Notes under the pieces: model-generated
The model's input: the letters and a program-made list of their open reading frames with translations, nothing else
Database searches by the model: none
What the model was told of the DNA's origin: nothing
DNA from: Streptomyces sp. LBL
Lineage (GTDB): Bacteria; Actinomycetota; Actinomycetes; Streptomycetales; Streptomycetaceae
Assembly (NCBI RefSeq): GCF_029893585.1
Contig: NZ_JARXYX010000037.1
Location: forward strand, 42,848-106,847
Direction: 5' to 3'
DNA: 64,000 bases
Shown here: one piece after another, positions 25,939 through 33,732 of the stretch
How the letters are laid out: the number at the start of each line of letters is the position of its first letter
How positions within the stretch are numbered: the stretch's first letter is position 1
Made by a program: the position numbers and the translations under genes

Positions 25939-26700
25939 GTGCCCCGGTTCAGTGTCATTGCCCCCGCGTACCGGGTTAAGGCGCACCTGCACGAGTGTCT
26001 GGCATCGGCGCTCCGTCGCATCGCCCGCGCCTGCTGCCGCCGTCGCCGCACCCCGGGCCACCCCGTCCCCGCCCGTACCCGCCTCCGGCACACCCTCGTC
26101 CACCTGGGGCTGCACCGCACGTTCCGCGCACTCCAGTGGTCGTCCACCGCGCACCGCCGGGGCGTCAAGGCGACCGTCCGTCTCCTGAAAGCCCTGCCTA
26201 CCACCGCCCTCCGTCTGCACTACCGCGTCCAGTCGCGCCAGCGCACCGACCGCGCGGCCTGCGTGGACTTCCTCACCGTGCAGGCGGGGGCGGTCGTCCA
26301 GCGCACACTGGATCCGGTCGGCTTCGCGCAGCCGCCGCGCTGGCCGGAGTACGCGTGGGCCGCGCGGCACATCGGGTCCGGCGAGGTCGTGATCGCCGAC
26401 GGCTACCACGCCGTCCACGCGATCGCGGGCTACGGCCCGAACCTCGCCGCGCCCGCCTGGCCGGACCCGGCGCTGGACGAGCGGGAGCGGCTGCGGCGGC
26501 TCACCGACGTCCGCGCCTACCTCGCCCCGACGTCGACCCGCGCCGAACGCACGGCCGTCGTCCGCCGCTATCACGTGCGCTGGCTGCTGCTCACGCGCTG
26601 GCACCCGATGCCCGAGGAGGCGGTGGTGGTCGCGTGGAGCGCGCGGACGGGTGAGGTGCCGGCACGGGTCGGGCGAGGCCTTCCCGGGATTACTCGATGA
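25939..26700 (+). pseudogene. Chimeric remnant of envelope glycosyltransferase genes
   Basis: An open frame of 253 codons from a GTG at 25939. It begins VPRFSVIAPAYRVKAHLHEC, the N-terminus of a GT2 family domain, but that domain stops after about 25 residues. Residues about 45-100 (Arg/His-rich, RHTLVHLGLHRTFRAL, ALRLHYRVQSR) resemble the middle part of the GT2/CDP-glycerol glycerophosphotransferase proteins of streptomycetes. From about 105 the sequence resembles the C-terminal soluble part of a GT-C/GT39-type membrane glycosyltransferase (VIADGYHAVHAIAGYGPNL, RRYHVRWLLLTRW). No complete catalytic domain remains. Best read as a product of internal deletions, now probably non-functional. Its end overlaps ohr by 11 bp. 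The homology reading is from memory of the families. Confidence 0.6.
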
Positions 26701-27103
26701 CGAGGTCGACCTCGATGTTGCCGCGGGTGGCGTTGGAGTAGGGGCAGACCTGGTGGGCCTGCTCGACCAGCTTGCGGCCGGTGGCCTCGTCCACGGTGTC
26801 GGGCAACTCGACGCGGAGGGCGACCTTGAGGCCGAAGCCCTCACCCTGCTTGCCTATGCCGACCTCGGCGGTCACGGCGGCGTCGCTCACGTCGATCTTG
26901 GCCTGACGGCCGACGGCGCCGAGGGCGCTGCCGAAGCAGGCGGCGTAACCGGCGGCGAACAGCTGCTCCGGGTTGGTGCCCTGACCGTTGCCCCCCATCT
27001 CCACCGGGATGCCCAGCGCGAGGTCCAGGGTGCCGTCGGAGGAGACGGCACGGCCGTCCCTGCCGTGGGTGGCGGTGGCGACAGCGGTGTAGAGCGCGTC
27101 CAT
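26690..27103 (-). CDS. ohr: Organic hydroperoxide resistance protein Ohr
   Basis: 137 residues, starting at 27103 (MDALYTAVATATHGRDG) after AGAGGG. Both redox Cys are present: Cys56 in AACFGSAL and Cys120 in VCPYSNATRGN. The Arg/Glu partners of the family are also seen (Arg16 in HGRDG, Glu46 in NPEQLF). It reduces organic and fatty-acid hydroperoxides using lipoylated protein as electron source. Divergent from the ohrR repressor gene, with a shared operator between. Confidence 0.96.
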   Translation of the reverse strand: MDALYTAVATATHGRDGRAVSSDGTLDLALGIPVEMGGNGQGTNPEQLFAAGYAACFGSALGAVGRQAKIDVSDAAVTAEVGIGKQGEGFGLKVALRVELPDTVDEATGRKLVEQAHQVCPYSNATRGNIEVDLVIE

Positions 27104-27172
27104 GGAAACCATCCCTCTCGAGTTCACGTTGCGGCGGCCTGCTCCGACCGCCTCACGAAGACAAGTAGAGCA

Positions 27173-27193
27173 CACAATTCAATTGTGCACAAC
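27173..27193. promoter_or_regulatory. OhrR operator between ohr and ohrR
   Basis: The perfect 7-1-7 palindrome CACAATT-C-AATTGTG (27173-27187) overlaps a second palindrome TTGTGCACAA (27183-27192). It is AT-rich against the surrounding DNA and centred between the divergent starts, matching the TACAATT-AATTGTA type sites known for OhrR. Confidence 0.8.
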
Positions 27194-27223
27194 TAAATGG
27201 CCCGCAAGGGCTATCCTGGACAC

Positions 27224-27766
27224 ATGAAAGGCCTGACCTCGACCTCGACGACTCCATCCGGCACCGCCACCGACGCCGCTACCGACGCCGCCGTCGCCGT
27301 CCCTCCTGAAGAGAACTGGCTGCGGCTGGACCGCCAGATCTGCTTCTCCCTGCACGCCGCCTCCCGCGCCTTCAACGGTGTCTACCGCGTGATCCTCAAG
27401 GACCTCGGTCTCACCTACCCGCAGTACCTGGTGATGCTGGTGCTCTGGGAGCAGGGAGAGCTGCCGGTCAAGAAGCTCGGCGAACACCTGCGGCTCGATT
27501 CCGGCACGCTCTCTCCGCTGCTCAAGCGGCTGGAGGCGGCCGGTCTGGTACGGCGTGAGCGCAGCGTCCGTGACGAGCGCTCGGTGGACGTACGGCTGAC
27601 CGAGGAGGGCGTGGCGCTGCGCTCGCGTGCGGTCGAGGTGCCGCGCCGGATCGGCGGCGCGACCGGCGTCGACCTCGACGAACTCCGCGACCTGCGCGAG
27701 CGTCTCGACCACCTCACGTCGATGCTGGACTCGGCGGCGCTGGAGGAGACGCCGGCGTGCGAGTAG
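27224..27766 (+). CDS. ohrR: MarR-family organic peroxide sensor OhrR
   Basis: 180 residues. The sensing Cys is at about 40 (LRLDRQICFSLHAASRA), at the same place in the core as Cys15 of B. subtilis OhrR. The winged helix follows (LGEHLRLDSGTLSPLLKRLEAAGLVRRERSVRDERSVDVRLT). The Thr/Ala-rich N-terminal extension of about 30 residues is longer than in most homologues. It represses ohr and itself until the Cys is oxidised by organic peroxide. The start is ATG 27224, just after the operator. Confidence 0.95.
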   Translation: MKGLTSTSTTPSGTATDAATDAAVAVPPEENWLRLDRQICFSLHAASRAFNGVYRVILKDLGLTYPQYLVMLVLWEQGELPVKKLGEHLRLDSGTLSPLLKRLEAAGLVRRERSVRDERSVDVRLTEEGVALRSRAVEVPRRIGGATGVDLDELRDLRERLDHLTSMLDSAALEETPACE

Positions 27767-27816
27767 GTGGGGGCGCGGGCAGGTGAAGGCGTACGGGCAG
27801 GTGAAGGGGCGGTGGC

Positions 27817-29658
27817 TCAAGGTCGGCGGACGTAGAGGCGGAGGGTCACCCCACCCTGCACGGTGTACGTCCGGGACTTCTCGGGCACGAAGCGCTCCCG
27901 CAGCACGGCGAGCTTGACACGCTCGGCCGGATCGCGCGGGGACCAGTGCCCACGCAGGGCGTACGGCTCGGCCACGACCCACACCCGGCCCACCGCCGCC
28001 AGCCTGCGCCGCAACGCGTCGGTCCCGATCTCCCGCCCGTACAGCGTCCCCGACCGGGACCCCGACTCCCCCAACGCGATGTCCCAGGCCCCCCGGAACC
28101 CCTTCGGATACGCCAACGCCGGCCGCCGCGCGATCAAGGGCAGGAACAACACCGGTTCCCCCGGACGTACTTCCCGGTGGACAAGGGCGGAGACGACCGC
28201 GAGATCGTCGGGCCGGCCGGCCGGGGCGCGATCCTGACGGTAGAGCGGGAGGTACTGAACAAAGACGAGCCCGATCACCAGGGCACCGGCGAGGGTGAGG
28301 GCACGGGAGACCGACGGACGGCGCCTGACCGCCTGTTCAGTGAGCCGCCCCTCACCGGACCGCAGACGCCGGCCCTCAGCGGACCGCAGACGCCGCCCCT
28401 CACCGGACCGCAGAGGCCCGCACCCGTCGTGCCGCACCCCCACACGGTCCCGCACCCGAGTCCCGCACCCCAGCCCTTCCAGTACCGCCGCCACCCGATC
28501 CGCCCCCGCCGCCACCAGCAACGGCACCCCCACCAGCGCATACAGCACGTACCGGTCGTCGTACATCGGCTTCATCTGCGACACGGCCATCAGCAGCCCC
28601 GGCGGAATCACGACCAACGGCACCGCCACCACCGACACCCGCAGCGCGCTCACCCCCACCACCATCAGCAGCACGCCCACCCAGAACACAACCCCCATGG
28701 GCACCACCAAGAACTCCCGTGCCACCCGCGCCACACTCCCCCAGCCCGGCACCGGCAGCCACCCCACCTGCGCCGACTGCGTCGACGAGACCCACGCCAA
28801 GGGCAGCAACGCGAGCACCGCGACCCCGGCCGCGCACCCCCAGCGCGCCCACACCCTCTTCGGCACTCCCAGGCCCGCCAAGGCCGCCGCATGCGCCGCG
28901 ACGACGAGCACCGCCATCTCGTGCAGGAGACACATCGCGGCGAGGAGCCCCCCGTACGATCCCCACCCCGACCACATGCGACGGGCCCGCCCCTCCACCG
29001 CGCGCAGCAACAGCAGCGTGGTGCCCGTCACTCCGGCCGTGACCAGGGCGTACGACCGGCCTTCCTGGGCGTAGTGGCCGACGAGCGGTGTGATGGCGTA
29101 CAGCAGGCCCGCCCACAAGCCCACCCGGGCACGTCCGCCGAGCCGTGTGCCCAGGGCGCCCACCAGCCCGGCCGTCACCGTCGCCCCGCAGACGGAGGGC
29201 AGCCGCAGGACGACCTCGCCGGGGTGCGGAACCGCCAGCACGACATGCATGAGCAGGTAGTACAGGCCGTGCACCGCGTCCACTTCGTGCAGCAGCCGCC
29301 AGATCTCCGGCACCGACCGCCGTGCGACCTGGAAGGTGACCGCCTCGTCACGCCACATGCCACCCCGGTCGATCCCCCACAGGCCGACCACGAACATAAC
29401 GACCGCGGGAGCGATCACCGCGGCGATTCGTCCGGCCCTCCCGGACTCCCCGGCCCTCCCGGACTCCCCGCCCCTTCCGGCCTCCCCGACCTGTCCGGAC
29501 TCCCCGACCTGTCCGGCCCACCCAGCCCGCCCGGCCCACCCAGCCCGCCCGGACTCCCCGACCCTCCCGGCCTCTTCACAGTTCCCGCACTTCTCGGACT
29601 TTCCGGACTTCTCGTTCAACACAAGATAATTTTCTGCCGTTATCCACCGCTCGCTCAC
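27817..29658 (-). CDS. GT-C (GT39-like) membrane glycosyltransferase with collagen-like N-terminus
   Basis: 613 residues. After an N-terminal hydrophilic stretch the first membrane helix begins at about 79 (AAVIAPAVVMFVVGLWG). The first outer loop carries RGGMWRDEAVTF, the Asp/Glu motif of polyprenyl-phosphate sugar transferases. Eight to ten more helices and a soluble C-terminal domain follow. Residues 31-77 have Gly at every third position, like collagen (GRVGESGRAGWAGRAGWAGQ and on). A second low-complexity insert (LRSGEGRR units) lies near 418-445. A start closer to the first helix is possible. Likely adds a sugar to an envelope polymer outside the membrane; donor and acceptor unknown. 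Confidence 0.82.
   Translation of the reverse strand: MSERWITAENYLVLNEKSGKSEKCGNCEEAGRVGESGRAGWAGRAGWAGQVGESGQVGEAGRGGESGRAGESGRAGRIAAVIAPAVVMFVVGLWGIDRGGMWRDEAVTFQVARRSVPEIWRLLHEVDAVHGLYYLLMHVVLAVPHPGEVVLRLPSVCGATVTAGLVGALGTRLGGRARVGLWAGLLYAITPLVGHYAQEGRSYALVTAGVTGTTLLLLRAVEGRARRMWSGWGSYGGLLAAMCLLHEMAVLVVAAHAAALAGLGVPKRVWARWGCAAGVAVLALLPLAWVSSTQSAQVGWLPVPGWGSVARVAREFLVVPMGVVFWVGVLLMVVGVSALRVSVVAVPLVVIPPGLLMAVSQMKPMYDDRYVLYALVGVPLLVAAGADRVAAVLEGLGCGTRVRDRVGVRHDGCGPLRSGEGRRLRSAEGRRLRSGEGRLTEQAVRRRPSVSRALTLAGALVIGLVFVQYLPLYRQDRAPAGRPDDLAVVSALVHREVRPGEPVLFLPLIARRPALAYPKGFRGAWDIALGESGSRSGTLYGREIGTDALRRRLAAVGRVWVVAEPYALRGHWSPRDPAERVKLAVLRERFVPEKSRTYTVQGGVTLRLYVRRP
28345..28416 (-). repeat. 24-bp tandem repeat within the GT-C gene
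   Basis: Three near-identical 24-bp units encode LRSGEGRR, LRSAEGRR and LRSGEGRL in a predicted loop between helices. Approximate limits. Confidence 0.75.
29428..29568 (-). repeat. 9-bp periodic repeat encoding Gly-X-Y triplets
   Basis: Sixteen consecutive triplets with Gly in the same position, rich in Arg, Glu, Ala and Ser and without Pro. Encoded by cct/ccc-rich 9-bp units on the plus strand. Confidence 0.85.
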
Positions 29659-29802
29659 TATTCGCCCCCCACTGCGAGTCGCTGCCGCGGCACATCAAGT
29701 CATCACGCCTGCCGCATCAGGCACCAGCGCCTGCTTCACTGAGGACGGAAACGGGAGCCGATCCGCTCCACCTCAAGGCAACGGATGAGGAGACGGCCGC
29801 AC

Positions 29803-30795
29803 ATGACCTGGCTGATCACCGGCGGCGCCGGTTACATCGGGGCCCATGTCGTACGCGCGATGACCGGCGCGGGGGAACGGGCGGTGGTGTACGACGATCT
29901 GTCCACCGGCATCGCCGACCGCCTCCCCGCGGACGTACCGCTGGTGACCGGCTCGACCCTGGACGCCGAACGTCTGGCGCACACCTTCGCCACGAACGAG
30001 GTCACCGGGGTCGTCCATCTGGCGGCGAAGAAGCAGGTGGGCGAGTCGGTGGACCGGCCGCTGGACTACTACCGGGAGAACGTCGAGGGCCTGCGTGTCC
30101 TCCTGGAGGCCGTGACCGCGGCGGGCGTGCCGTCCTTCGTGTTCTCGTCCTCCGCGGCGGTGTACGGCATGCCGGACGTGGACCTGGTGACGGAGGAGAC
30201 ACCGTGCGTGCCGATGTCTCCCTACGGTGAGACGAAGCTGGCCGGCGAGTGGCTGGTCAAGGCGACCGGCCGGGCGACAGGCCTGGCCACGGCGTCACTG
30301 CGTTACTTCAACGTGGCGGGCGCGGCGAGCCCCGAACTCGCGGACGTGGGCGTCTCCAACCTCATCCCGATGGTCTTCGAGAAGCTGACCGAGAACGCGC
30401 CCCCACGCATCTTCGGCGACGACTACGCCACCCCGGACGGCACCTGCGTCCGCGACTACATCCACGTGGTCGACCTGGCGGAGGCCCATGTCGCCGCCGC
30501 CCGCGTCCTGCGCTCGTCCCCCGGCCGCGACCTCACCCTCAACATCGGCAGCGGGGAGGGCGTGTCGGTGCGCGAGATGATCGACCGCATCAACGCCCTC
30601 ACCGGCTACGACCGCCCCCCGGCCGTCGCCCCTCGGCGCCCCGGCGACCCGGCCCGGGTCGTCGCCTCCGCCGACCGCGCCGCCACCGAACTCGCCTGGA
30701 AGTCCAAGCACGACATCCAGGACATGATCACCTCCGCCTGGGCGGGCTGGCTCCGCCTCCACCCGGAAGCGGCACGCGACCGGCGGCCCAGCTGA
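29803..30795 (+). CDS. galE: UDP-glucose 4-epimerase
   Basis: 330 residues from ATG 29803 (MTWLITGGAGYIGAH). The NAD-binding GGAGYIG is at 7-13, the active-site SSSAAVYG near 117, and the Tyr-Lys pair at 141/145 (SPYGETK). RYFNVAGA and GTCVRDYIHVVDLA are GalE signatures. It interconverts UDP-glucose and UDP-galactose. The nearby GT-C transferase and TarGH-type exporter make UDP-galactose supply for a wall glycopolymer plausible. The ATG 18 bp upstream is less likely. Confidence 0.94.
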   Translation: MTWLITGGAGYIGAHVVRAMTGAGERAVVYDDLSTGIADRLPADVPLVTGSTLDAERLAHTFATNEVTGVVHLAAKKQVGESVDRPLDYYRENVEGLRVLLEAVTAAGVPSFVFSSSAAVYGMPDVDLVTEETPCVPMSPYGETKLAGEWLVKATGRATGLATASLRYFNVAGAASPELADVGVSNLIPMVFEKLTENAPPRIFGDDYATPDGTCVRDYIHVVDLAEAHVAAARVLRSSPGRDLTLNIGSGEGVSVREMIDRINALTGYDRPPAVAPRRPGDPARVVASADRAATELAWKSKHDIQDMITSAWAGWLRLHPEAARDRRPS

Positions 30796-30980
30796 GCAGC
30801 GGTGACGGAGGCGGGCCCGCGATATGAGCCCTCCTCTGTGGATCCTCTTCGCAAGAACCAGGTGAACTGGCCCACGGGGTGCGGTTGTTGTCGCGACAGG
30901 GCCTCGGCATGATGGATGCCGCACGATGTGAATCGGTCACCGCCCATGGCCTCTCCGCAAGGGGGCCCGACAGGGATCCG

Positions 30981-30990
30981 TATCGCGATA
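30981..30990. promoter_or_regulatory. Palindrome upstream of the DUF1707 gene
   Basis: tatcgcgata, a perfect 10-bp AT-flanked palindrome about 70 bp before the DUF1707 start. It could be a regulator site, but no regulator can be named. Confidence 0.35.
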
Positions 30991-31060
30991 TAGCGTTAGT
31001 CTTCCACTCGCGCCGCTGCCTGTGTCGCGCGGCGACCTTCGACAGGACCGGGACGGAAGC

Positions 31061-31729
31061 ATGTCGGGAGAGATTTCACCCACCGGGAAGCACTCTGGTC
31101 CTGGCTCGTCGCCCGAGCTTCGAGCCTCTCATGCGGACCGGGACCGGGTGGTGGATGTGCTGCGCATCGCGGCGGGGGACGGCAGGCTGACCGCGGACGA
31201 GCTGGACGAGCGCCTGGAAACCGCCCTGTCAGCGCGGACTCTGAGCGAACTGGCCGTGCTCACCGCCGACTTGCCGGCCGTGTCGACCACCACTGACGGC
31301 ATCACGGCGGGAGTCGTAGAGGTCAAGGACGTCATCCGGATCGAGCAGGTGTTCAGCGGCGCGATCGAGCGGACGGGCCGCTGGGTGCTGCCGCGGCGGC
31401 TGGAGCTCGCGGTGACCTGGTGCGACGTGACGCTCGACCTCACCGAGGCTGTCTTCACGCAGGACACCCTGCGGATCGACGTGGCCATGGCGGGGAAAAG
31501 CCTGACGCTGGTCACGAGGCCGGGCGTCGAGGTCGATGTCGACGGCCTGACCCTGGTCCACTGCAAGCTCAGACACCATCGCATGGGGACGCCCCCGGAC
31601 ACACCGACCACGCTGCGAGTCGAGCTGGTCGGCCAGAAGGCCCACGGCAAGGTGGTGGTGCGGCCCCCGCGTCGGACGTTCGGTCAGTGGCTGCTGCGCA
31701 GATCCGCGCCCCTTTCCGCAGGCGCCTGA
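31061..31729 (+). CDS. DUF1707 domain protein
   Basis: 222 residues. The DUF1707 motif is near the start: ASHADRDRVVDVLRIAAGDG, then RLTADELDERLETAL (about 25-70). This small helical domain is common at the N-terminus of actinobacterial membrane-associated proteins. The remainder is beta-rich (RIEQVFSGAIERTGRW, LELAVTWCDVTLDL), like the DUF2154/LiaF-type C-terminal beta-helix. No membrane helix is seen, so it is probably cytoplasmic or peripheral. Function unknown. Convergent with the TetR gene. Confidence 0.8.
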   Translation: MSGEISPTGKHSGPGSSPELRASHADRDRVVDVLRIAAGDGRLTADELDERLETALSARTLSELAVLTADLPAVSTTTDGITAGVVEVKDVIRIEQVFSGAIERTGRWVLPRRLELAVTWCDVTLDLTEAVFTQDTLRIDVAMAGKSLTLVTRPGVEVDVDGLTLVHCKLRHHRMGTPPDTPTTLRVELVGQKAHGKVVVRPPRRTFGQWLLRRSAPLSAGA

Positions 31730-31747
31730 CTCCATCACCCACGAACG

Positions 31748-31820
31748 CGAGTGGCCCAAGCCACTCGAACTTCGCTGAGAAACGCTTGGATGCGTTTCCC
31801 TCCCCGGCTCGAGCCGGGGA
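31748..31820. terminator. Two hairpins between convergent genes
   Basis: cgagtgg/ccactcg (31748-31767) and the perfect palindrome TCCCCGGCTCGAGCCGGGGA (31801-31820) follow the DUF1707 stop and precede the TetR stop. Likely terminators for one or both directions. Confidence 0.55.
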
Positions 31821-31889
31821 TGCCCACGCAAGATCAGGGATGGGACCCATGGTTCTGCGGGGCCCGCCGGCACGAGTCGGCGACGGCGT

Positions 31890-32516
31890 TCAGAGCGCCT
31901 TGATCGCCGCCGCCGTGGCCCGCGCCAGCGACCCCAGATAGCCCTTCGGGAGCTTCGGGCTGCGGATCACCACCGAGCGCCAGTACAGGGGGCCCGAGAT
32001 CAGGTCGAGGGCCAGGTCCTCGTCCGCGCCCTCACGGACCTCGCCGCGCTGCCGCGCCGCCACGACTATCTTGCTGGCGACGCCCTCCTGACCCTCTCGC
32101 AGGGCCTTCTGCACGGCCTCGGCGATGTCCGGATTGCGGGCCGCCTCGGCCTGGAGGTCCGGGATGATCTGCGAGGCGACGGGGTGACGCAGGGCGCGCG
32201 AGGTCACCTCGTACAGCAGGCGCAGGTCGCCCTCCAAGGAGCCCGTGTCGGGTGCCGGCAGCCCCTGCACGGCGATCGCCGAGACCACGTCCAGCACCAG
32301 GTGCAGCTTGGAGCGCCAGCGGCGGTACACCGCGGTCTTGCCGACGCCCGCGCGGCGCGCGATCCCCTCGATGGACATCCGCGCGTAGCCGACGGCCGCG
32401 AGTTCCTCGAAGACGGCCGCCCGGATGGCCTCCGTCACGTCCTCGCGGAGCACGGCGGCTCCCGCGGGGGCCCGGCGGCGCGGACGCGTCTTCGACTCCT
32501 CGGCATTGGTCGTCAT
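31890..32516 (-). CDS. TetR-family transcriptional regulator
   Basis: 208 residues from 32516 (MTTNAEESKTRPRRR). The DNA-binding helices cover about 30-75 (FEELAAVGYARMSIEGIARR, AGVGKTAVYRRWRSKLHLV). The C-terminal ligand and dimer domain resembles TetR_C of the AcrR type (IIPDLQAEAARNPDIAEA). Divergent from the TarGH-type exporter, with a three-copy operator-like array between, so it most likely represses itself and that exporter. The inducer is unknown. Confidence 0.92.
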   Translation of the reverse strand: MTTNAEESKTRPRRRAPAGAAVLREDVTEAIRAAVFEELAAVGYARMSIEGIARRAGVGKTAVYRRWRSKLHLVLDVVSAIAVQGLPAPDTGSLEGDLRLLYEVTSRALRHPVASQIIPDLQAEAARNPDIAEAVQKALREGQEGVASKIVVAARQRGEVREGADEDLALDLISGPLYWRSVVIRSPKLPKGYLGSLARATAAAIKAL

Positions 32517-32531
32517 ACGAACCAGCATAGG

Positions 32532-32643
32532 GCGTTACGACGAAACGGTCCCGTCCCGACGCACCGCGTTACGACGAAACGGTTGCGTTCCGACGTCAGG
32601 TCGGCCTACGCTCACGCTGCGACGATACGGGCCCGTCCCGACG
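32532..32643. promoter_or_regulatory. Three-copy operator-like repeat array
   Basis: Copies at 32532 (gcgttacgacgaaacggtcc), 32566 (gcgttacgacgaaacggttg) and about 32617 (ctgcgacgatacgggccc), each followed by a variant of cgtcccgacg. Each copy contains an imperfect inverted repeat of the GAAACGG...CCGT(C/T)CC type. Located immediately upstream of the TetR gene and in front of the divergent exporter. Confidence 0.65.
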
Positions 32644-32694
32644 TAAGAAAACGTGAAGAGAAGCGTAAGAAAACGCCGGGACAACGGACCCATT

Positions 32695-32790
32695 GGTCCC
32701 GCCCACACCACGCACCACAGCCCCACGCATCGCAGCCCCGCCCACCACAACAGCCCCACGCACCACAGCCCCACGCACCACCCGACCCCC
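32695..32790. repeat. Short tandem repeats ahead of the ABC-2 permease
   Basis: Repeated caccacagccccacgc-type units (14-17 bp). If the upstream in-frame GTG at 32653 were used they would encode a His/Thr/Ser/Pro-rich leader; otherwise they form part of the untranslated leader. Confidence 0.65.
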
Positions 32791-32808
32791 CGAGCGAAAG
32801 CAGCGGAT

Positions 32809-33732
32809 GTGAGCCAGGTCCTCCACACACCGCCCCCCACGACGGTGACCGCACCCGCCGACGACGACCTCGCGGCCCTCGCCGCCCGCCATGGCCTCAC
32901 GGTCAGCGGTGCCCGCCCCACCCTGTCCGACTATCTCCGGCAGCTCTGGGCGCGGCGCCACTTCATCAGCGCGTTCTCGACCGCCAAGCTCACCGCCCAG
33001 TACAGCCAGGCGAAGCTGGGCCAGGTCTGGCAGGTGATGAACCCGCTACTGAACGCGGCGGTGTACTTCTTCATCTTCGGCATGCTGCTGGGCACCAAGA
33101 AGGGCGTGCCGGACTACATCCCGTTCCTGGTCACGGGCGTGTTCATCTGGACGTTCACACAGAGCTCGATCATGGCGGGCACCCGGGCGATCTCCGGCAA
33201 CCTGGGCCTCGTCCGGGCCCTGCACTTCCCGCGGGCCGCGTTGCCGATCTCCTTCTGCCTCCAGCAGCTCCAGCAGCTGCTGTTCTCGATGGCCGCCCTG
33301 GTCGTGATCCTGCTCTGCTTCGGCGTGCCGATCGCCGCCTCCTGGTTGCTGGCGGTCCCGGCCCTGGTGCTGCAGTTCACGTTCAACGCGGGCGTCTCGA
33401 TGATCATGGCCCGGCTCGGGGCCAAGACCCCCGACATCGCCCAGCTCATGCCGTTCGTCCTGCGCACGTGGATGTACGTCTCGGGCGTGATGTGGAGCAT
33501 CGACAACCTGCTCGGCAAGCACAACGACCTGCCGTCCTGGGTCGGCCCCGCCCTCCAGGCCAACCCGGCGGCCGTCTACATCGACCTGATGCGCTTCGCG
33601 CTGATCGACAGCTTCCACGCCGGCCAGCTGCCGCCGCACGTGTGGCTGATCGCCACGGGCTGGGCGCTGCTCGCCGGAGTCGGCGGCTTCATCTACTTCT
33701 GGAAGGCTGAGGAGACGTACGGCCGTGGCTGA
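32809..33732 (+). CDS. ABC-2 permease of a teichoic-acid/polysaccharide exporter (TarG/Wzm type)
   Basis: 307 residues from GTG 32809. The frame is open upstream to about 32653, but that part is repetitive and unlike the family. The conserved amphipathic N-terminus is LSDYLRQLWARRHFI, followed by FSTAKLTAQYSQAKLGQVWQ and six predicted membrane helices. It forms the channel for lipid-linked polymer export with the ATPase whose gene overlaps its stop by 8 bp. Genus knowledge and the ohr-galE-glycosyltransferase context point to wall glycopolymer export rather than drugs. Confidence 0.88.
   Translation: MSQVLHTPPPTTVTAPADDDLAALAARHGLTVSGARPTLSDYLRQLWARRHFISAFSTAKLTAQYSQAKLGQVWQVMNPLLNAAVYFFIFGMLLGTKKGVPDYIPFLVTGVFIWTFTQSSIMAGTRAISGNLGLVRALHFPRAALPISFCLQQLQQLLFSMAALVVILLCFGVPIAASWLLAVPALVLQFTFNAGVSMIMARLGAKTPDIAQLMPFVLRTWMYVSGVMWSIDNLLGKHNDLPSWVGPALQANPAAVYIDLMRFALIDSFHAGQLPPHVWLIATGWALLAGVGGFIYFWKAEETYGRG

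Noticed and set aside
29638..29646. TTATCCACC, similar to an E. coli DnaA box
   Set aside because: It deviates at the last base, is single, and lies in a probable coding start; weaker than the pair at 52022-52044.
32653..32808. His/Thr/Pro-rich N-terminal extension of the ABC-2 permease
   Set aside because: It comes from tandem DNA repeats and is not part of the permease family; the GTG at 32809 gives a normal start, though use of the upstream GTG cannot be excluded.
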